Assembly: GCF_005222805.1 (NCBI RefSeq)
Contig: NZ_STGC01000005.1
Location: 2,251,256 to 2,315,255 of the forward strand
DNA length: 64,000 nucleotides
Source of the DNA: Devosia sp. FKR38
GTDB lineage: Bacteria > Pseudomonadota > Alphaproteobacteria > Rhizobiales > Devosiaceae
Direction of reading: 5' to 3'
Shown one piece after another: positions 60,865 to 64,000 of the stretch. Each line of letters begins with the position of its first letter. The stretch's first letter is position 1. The position numbers were made by a program, and so were the translations under genes. The notes beneath the pieces were generated by a model. It searched no databases, was not told where the DNA came from, and saw only the letters and a list, made by a program, of their open reading frames with translations.

Positions 60865-61743
60865 ATGACCAAGATCAACCGTCGCGACGCCTTCAAGGCC
60901 GTTGCCATCACCGCATCGGGCGGCCTGCTGATGAGCCAGCAGGCCTTCGCCCAGGAGGCCGGCGTCAGCGCCACACAGACCGCGGCCCTGCTACAGGGCG
61001 CCGATGTCTGCGCCATCATTCCCGAAGTCACCGAGGGGCCCTACTATTTCGATCCGGCGCTTGAGCGCATCGATATCACCGAGGGCAAGGTCGGCATTCC
61101 CATGCGGGTGCGTCTGCAGGTGGTCGACGCCGCCTGTGCCGCTATCGAGGGCGCCCGCGTCGATATCTGGCATTGCGACGCCACCGGCGTCTATTCCGGC
61201 TATGCCAACCAGGGCGATGACCGCACGGTGGACACCACCGGACAGACCTATCTGCGGGGCACCCAGTTCGCCGACGCCAATGGCATCGTCGAGTTCGAGA
61301 GCATCTATCCCAGCTGGTATGGTGGCCGCACCACCCATGTGCACTTCAAGGTCTTCCTCGATCAGACGACCGTCCTGACCGGGCAGATCTTCTTCCCCGA
61401 TGCGCTGAGCGAATATATTTATGCCAATGTCGCGCCCTACAATGATCGCAGCCGGGCCCGCGACACGCTCAACTCCAATGACAGCATCGCCACCAGCTCG
61501 ACCCGCGCGGCCTTTGCCTTCGTCAAGGAACTCGAGGACGAGTATCTCGTCGCCATGATCGTGGGCGTTGATCCCACCGCCGCATCCATGGGCGCGATGG
61601 CCAGCGGCGGCGACGCGCCGCAGCCGCCTAGCGGCGATGCCGGCGGCCCGCCCGCTGACGGCACCCCGCCCGCCGGTGGCCAGGGTGGCCCGAGCGGCAC
61701 TGCTGACGCTTCGACCATGACGCCTGCCGTCAAGGGCAATTAG
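60865..61743 (+). CDS. Tat-exported intradiol ring-cleavage dioxygenase-like protein
   Basis: 292 residues from the ATG at 60865 (AGGGA upstream). A twin-arginine signal (INRRDAFKAVAITASGGLLM) leads to an intradiol dioxygenase beta-fold: EGPYYFDPALERIDI, VDIWHCDATGVYSGY and GGRTTHVHFKVF supply the usual iron Tyr and His ligands. The last 50 residues are a Gly/Pro/Ala-rich tail (PQPPSGDAGGPPADGTPPAG). Periplasmic aromatic oxidation is possible; the substrate is unknown. The stop overlaps the convergent gene by four bases. Confidence 0.88.
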   Translation: MTKINRRDAFKAVAITASGGLLMSQQAFAQEAGVSATQTAALLQGADVCAIIPEVTEGPYYFDPALERIDITEGKVGIPMRVRLQVVDAACAAIEGARVDIWHCDATGVYSGYANQGDDRTVDTTGQTYLRGTQFADANGIVEFESIYPSWYGGRTTHVHFKVFLDQTTVLTGQIFFPDALSEYIYANVAPYNDRSRARDTLNSNDSIATSSTRAAFAFVKELEDEYLVAMIVGVDPTAASMGAMASGGDAPQPPSGDAGGPPADGTPPAGGQGGPSGTADASTMTPAVKGN

Positions 61744-62633
61744 CCCCGCGACACCCAGGGACTGCCCGACGCCGCCAATAGGGTCACCAGCATCCTGTTC
61801 ATCGGCGTCGGGATGCCGTGCTTGTCACCAAGCCGCACGATCACGCCATTGCGCGCGTCGATCTCCATGCGGTTGCCCGCCATGCGGTCCATCTGCAGGG
61901 AACTGCCCCGCGACCCCTCATCCATGGTCCGGGCGCTCTCTATGGTCGCCTCGATCACACTATCGGGCACCACAGCGCCCTCAGCCCGCCCGACCGCAGC
62001 GCATTCCTCGACGATGCCGCGCACAATGGCGGCAAGCGCATCGGTCCACACCGGGCCCGTTGACCGCAGCGTCAGCGCCGGAACAATCGCAGCACTATTG
62101 CTGACCAGCTTGACCCAGGCCTGCGACAGGAAATCGGCGTCTGCCGAGGCCGCGATCTCGGTCTTGGCGAACAGCGCCACCAGCGCGTCGCCATTCACAC
62201 CCGAGGGCACGGCGATGATGCCATGCCGCTGCTGCACGATACGGCCGGGCGCCAGCCGCGCTGCCGGCAGATTGATCATCACCGGCACCAGCTGTTCGGG
62301 CGGCACCAGATGGGCGAAGAGCCGCACATGCTCGACGCCGTTCTGAATGATGGCAACGCGCGTGTTGGCGCCCACTAGCCGGTTGAGCCAGGGCGCCGTG
62401 CTGTCGATGTCATAGGTCTTGGTCGCCACCATCACCCAATCGACGGGCTGCGCCGTCGCGGGATCGGTGAGCACCCTGGGGTGCGCGGTGATGGGGCCGC
62501 TGGGCGTCTCGACCACCAGATGCTCAAACGCGGTGCGGGCACACACTGTGACGGAGAGGGCCGGATTCTGCGCCAGCCAGGCAGCAATCGTGCCGCCAAT
62601 GGCACCGGGTCCGACAACAGCAATACTGGTCAT
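61740..62633 (-). CDS. Ketopantoate-reductase-family oxidoreductase
   Basis: 297 residues of the ApbA/PanE family. It starts SIAVVGPGAIGGTIAAWLA (NADP Rossmann) and ends with the PanE C-terminal helix region (NRMEIDARNGVIVRLGDKHG). True 2-dehydropantoate reductase activity is possible, but paralogues with other substrates are common and pantothenate genes are not near. It lies just downstream of the helicase terminator on the minus strand. Confidence 0.87.
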   Translation of the reverse strand: MTSIAVVGPGAIGGTIAAWLAQNPALSVTVCARTAFEHLVVETPSGPITAHPRVLTDPATAQPVDWVMVATKTYDIDSTAPWLNRLVGANTRVAIIQNGVEHVRLFAHLVPPEQLVPVMINLPAARLAPGRIVQQRHGIIAVPSGVNGDALVALFAKTEIAASADADFLSQAWVKLVSNSAAIVPALTLRSTGPVWTDALAAIVRGIVEECAAVGRAEGAVVPDSVIEATIESARTMDEGSRGSSLQMDRMAGNRMEIDARNGVIVRLGDKHGIPTPMNRMLVTLLAASGSPWVSRG

Positions 62634-62648
62634 GGCAGGCTCCAGAAA

Positions 62649-62674
62649 AAAGGGCGGCCCTTGGGCCGCCCTTT
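62649..62674 (-). terminator. Terminator of the DEAD-box helicase gene
   Basis: AAAGGGCGGCC (62649-62659) pairs with GGCCGCCCTTT (62664-62674), 11 bp with a CTTG loop. On the minus strand the stem runs into TTTTTT. It lies 17 bases past the helicase stop. Confidence 0.85.
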
Positions 62675-62690
62675 CACTATCTGGATTCGA

Positions 62691-64000
62691 TCAGCCCTGC
62701 ACAACCCGGCCGCGCTGCCGGTCGAGATTGGAGCGACCCTCATTGCGAGCCGCTTCCTTCTGGGTCTTGCCCCAGCGCTGCTTGGCGCCGGCGGGCTTGG
62801 CCGCCATCGGCTTGCCGGTTTCCATATCGCGACGCACACCGCGGCTCGGGGTCCCTTCCGGGCGGGTCCGCGGCGCATCGGCCGGACGGCTGCGCTGGCC
62901 ATCGGCGGCCGGACGCGACCGCGGGGCCTCGGCGGCCGGGCGATTGCGCGGCGTATCGGAGGGGGCGCGATGCGGCTGGCTCTTGCCAGCGCCTTCACTG
63001 CCGAATTCGGCAAAGGGGCGACGCTCGGCGGGCGAGCGGCGATCCGCCTGCGGCTGGCGCGGGTTCTTGGCACTGCGCGGACCCGGACGACCACCAGCCG
63101 GCTTCTTGTAGGCCGAGCGCGGGGCTTCCACGACGCCGGTATCATTGGCCAGGTGCAGATCGCCCGTATAGGGCAGGGTCCGGCGGATCAGGCGTTCCAC
63201 ATCGCGCAGCTTGCCGCGTTCGGTGCCATCACACAGGGTAATGGCAAAGCCCGAAGCGCCGTTGCGGCCGGTGCGGCCGATACGGTGCACGTAGTTTTCC
63301 GGATCGTCCGGCAGTTCATAGTTGATCACATGGGTGATGCCGGGCACGTCGATGCCACGGGCAGCAATATCGGTCGCCACCAGAATGCGCACGTCGCCAC
63401 TGGAAAAGCCCTTGAGGGCGCCCTGACGGGCGTTCTGGCTCTTGTTGCCATGGATGGCAGCAGCCTTGTGGCCGTCGATCTCGAGGTTCTTGGCGACGCG
63501 ATCGGCGCCATGCTTGGTGCGCGCGAAAATGATAACGCGTTCCATGTTCTCGGTTTCGCTGGCCAGCAGCTCATTGAGCACGCCGCGCTTGGCCTTGGCG
63601 CCGGACAGGATCACGCGCTGGTCAATCTTGACCACGGTGGAACCAGCGATCGACGCATCGACGCGCACCGGATCCTGCAGCAGGGTCTTGGCGAGGTCGG
63701 CCACTTCGGGGGCCATGGTGGCCGAGAACATCATGGTGTGGCGCTTGATGCCGATGGCCTTCACGATGGCACGCACCGGGGCGATAAAGCCCATGTCGAG
63801 CATCCGGTCGGCTTCGTCGAGCACCAGCCAGCGCGTTTCGGCCAGCTTGATCTTGCCATCGTCCATCAGGTCCTTGAGGCGACCGGGGGTGGCAACGGTG
63901 ATATCAACGCCGCGTTCCAGGCGCTTGACCTGATGATAGCGCGACACGCCGCCCAGCAGCAGCACGGTATCGAGCTTCATCTTGGAGCCGGCGAACTTGC
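62691..64000 (-). CDS. DEAD-box RNA helicase, N-terminus outside the window
   Basis: Partial gene: the frame continues beyond base 64000 (KFAGSK precedes the ATG at 63980, which is therefore internal). Motifs Ib (ATPGRL), II (LDEADRMLDMGF), III (SATMAPEV), V (ATDIAARGIDVPGI) and VI (HRIGRTGRNG) are all present. A disordered basic tail of about 140 residues rich in Arg, Pro and Ala follows, as in RhlE-type helicases of alphaproteobacteria. It likely works in ribosome assembly or cold adaptation. Confidence 0.94.
   Translation of the reverse strand, partial: KFAGSKMKLDTVLLLGGVSRYHQVKRLERGVDITVATPGRLKDLMDDGKIKLAETRWLVLDEADRMLDMGFIAPVRAIVKAIGIKRHTMMFSATMAPEVADLAKTLLQDPVRVDASIAGSTVVKIDQRVILSGAKAKRGVLNELLASETENMERVIIFARTKHGADRVAKNLEIDGHKAAAIHGNKSQNARQGALKGFSSGDVRILVATDIAARGIDVPGITHVINYELPDDPENYVHRIGRTGRNGASGFAITLCDGTERGKLRDVERLIRRTLPYTGDLHLANDTGVVEAPRSAYKKPAGGRPGPRSAKNPRQPQADRRSPAERRPFAEFGSEGAGKSQPHRAPSDTPRNRPAAEAPRSRPAADGQRSRPADAPRTRPEGTPSRGVRRDMETGKPMAAKPAGAKQRWGKTQKEAARNEGRSNLDRQRGRVVQG

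Noticed and set aside
1..64000. CRISPR arrays, transposons, integrases, tRNA or rRNA genes
   Set aside because: No regularly spaced repeats, transposase or integrase motifs, terminal inverted repeats, or cloverleaf-type sequences were seen anywhere in the window.

Overview
The window is dense, GC-rich chromosomal DNA from an alphaproteobacterium. A Hyphomicrobiales member close to Devosia fits best. This is inferred from the petABC layout, the Frc-type sugar transporter, the purine catabolic set and codon use, not from a search. About 68 protein genes are supported. I see no rRNA, tRNA, insertion sequence, prophage or CRISPR array.

Layout. 1-5.4 kb: a truncated AraC regulator, two overlapping MaoC hydratase genes, a TerC-type membrane protein, VOC and GFA proteins, then apt on the minus strand. 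5.5-8.2 kb: the cytochrome bc1 operon petABC (minus). 8.4-15.9 kb: housekeeping genes (trmL, hemF, CCA-adding enzyme, three NUDIX/GNAT proteins, glutathionyl-hydroquinone reductase, phosphoesterase, YciI protein). 16-19 kb: a murL-murD2-SMR operon, the pair that makes the D-Glu of peptidoglycan by epimerising a glycopeptide instead of using free D-glutamate. 19-22.5 kb: a TPR signalling protein, a lone receiver domain and an unusually hairpin-rich gap. 22.5-29 kb: a sugar or polyol catabolic cluster (SDR, MDR dehydrogenase, frcACB-type ABC importer) with a divergent ROK repressor. Operator-like inverted repeats lie in the frcB promoter and before the regulator. 29-33 kb: two tandem CHASE4-like c-di-GMP enzymes (GGDEF-EAL and GGDEF).

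33-56.5 kb is a purine-to-malate locus: adenine deaminase, guanine deaminase, xanthine dehydrogenase (xdhAB plus the xdhC maturation factor), membrane urate hydroxylase PuuD with its own haem domain, UraH, a PuuE-UraD fusion, ureidoglycine aminohydrolase, ureidoglycolate lyase and malate synthase G. A BMP-type purine/nucleoside ABC importer sits inside the xdh operon and a LysR regulator is divergent from it. Only allantoate amidohydrolase is missing from an otherwise complete adenine/guanine to glyoxylate to malate route. Two ArsR-SRPBCC modules are inserted in the same region, each with a clear palindromic operator.

56.6-64 kb: a META-domain secreted protein, a nucleoside-type deaminase, trehalose synthesis (otsB, otsA), a Tat-exported intradiol dioxygenase, a ketopantoate-reductase-like enzyme and the C-terminal part of a DEAD-box RNA helicase that runs off the window.
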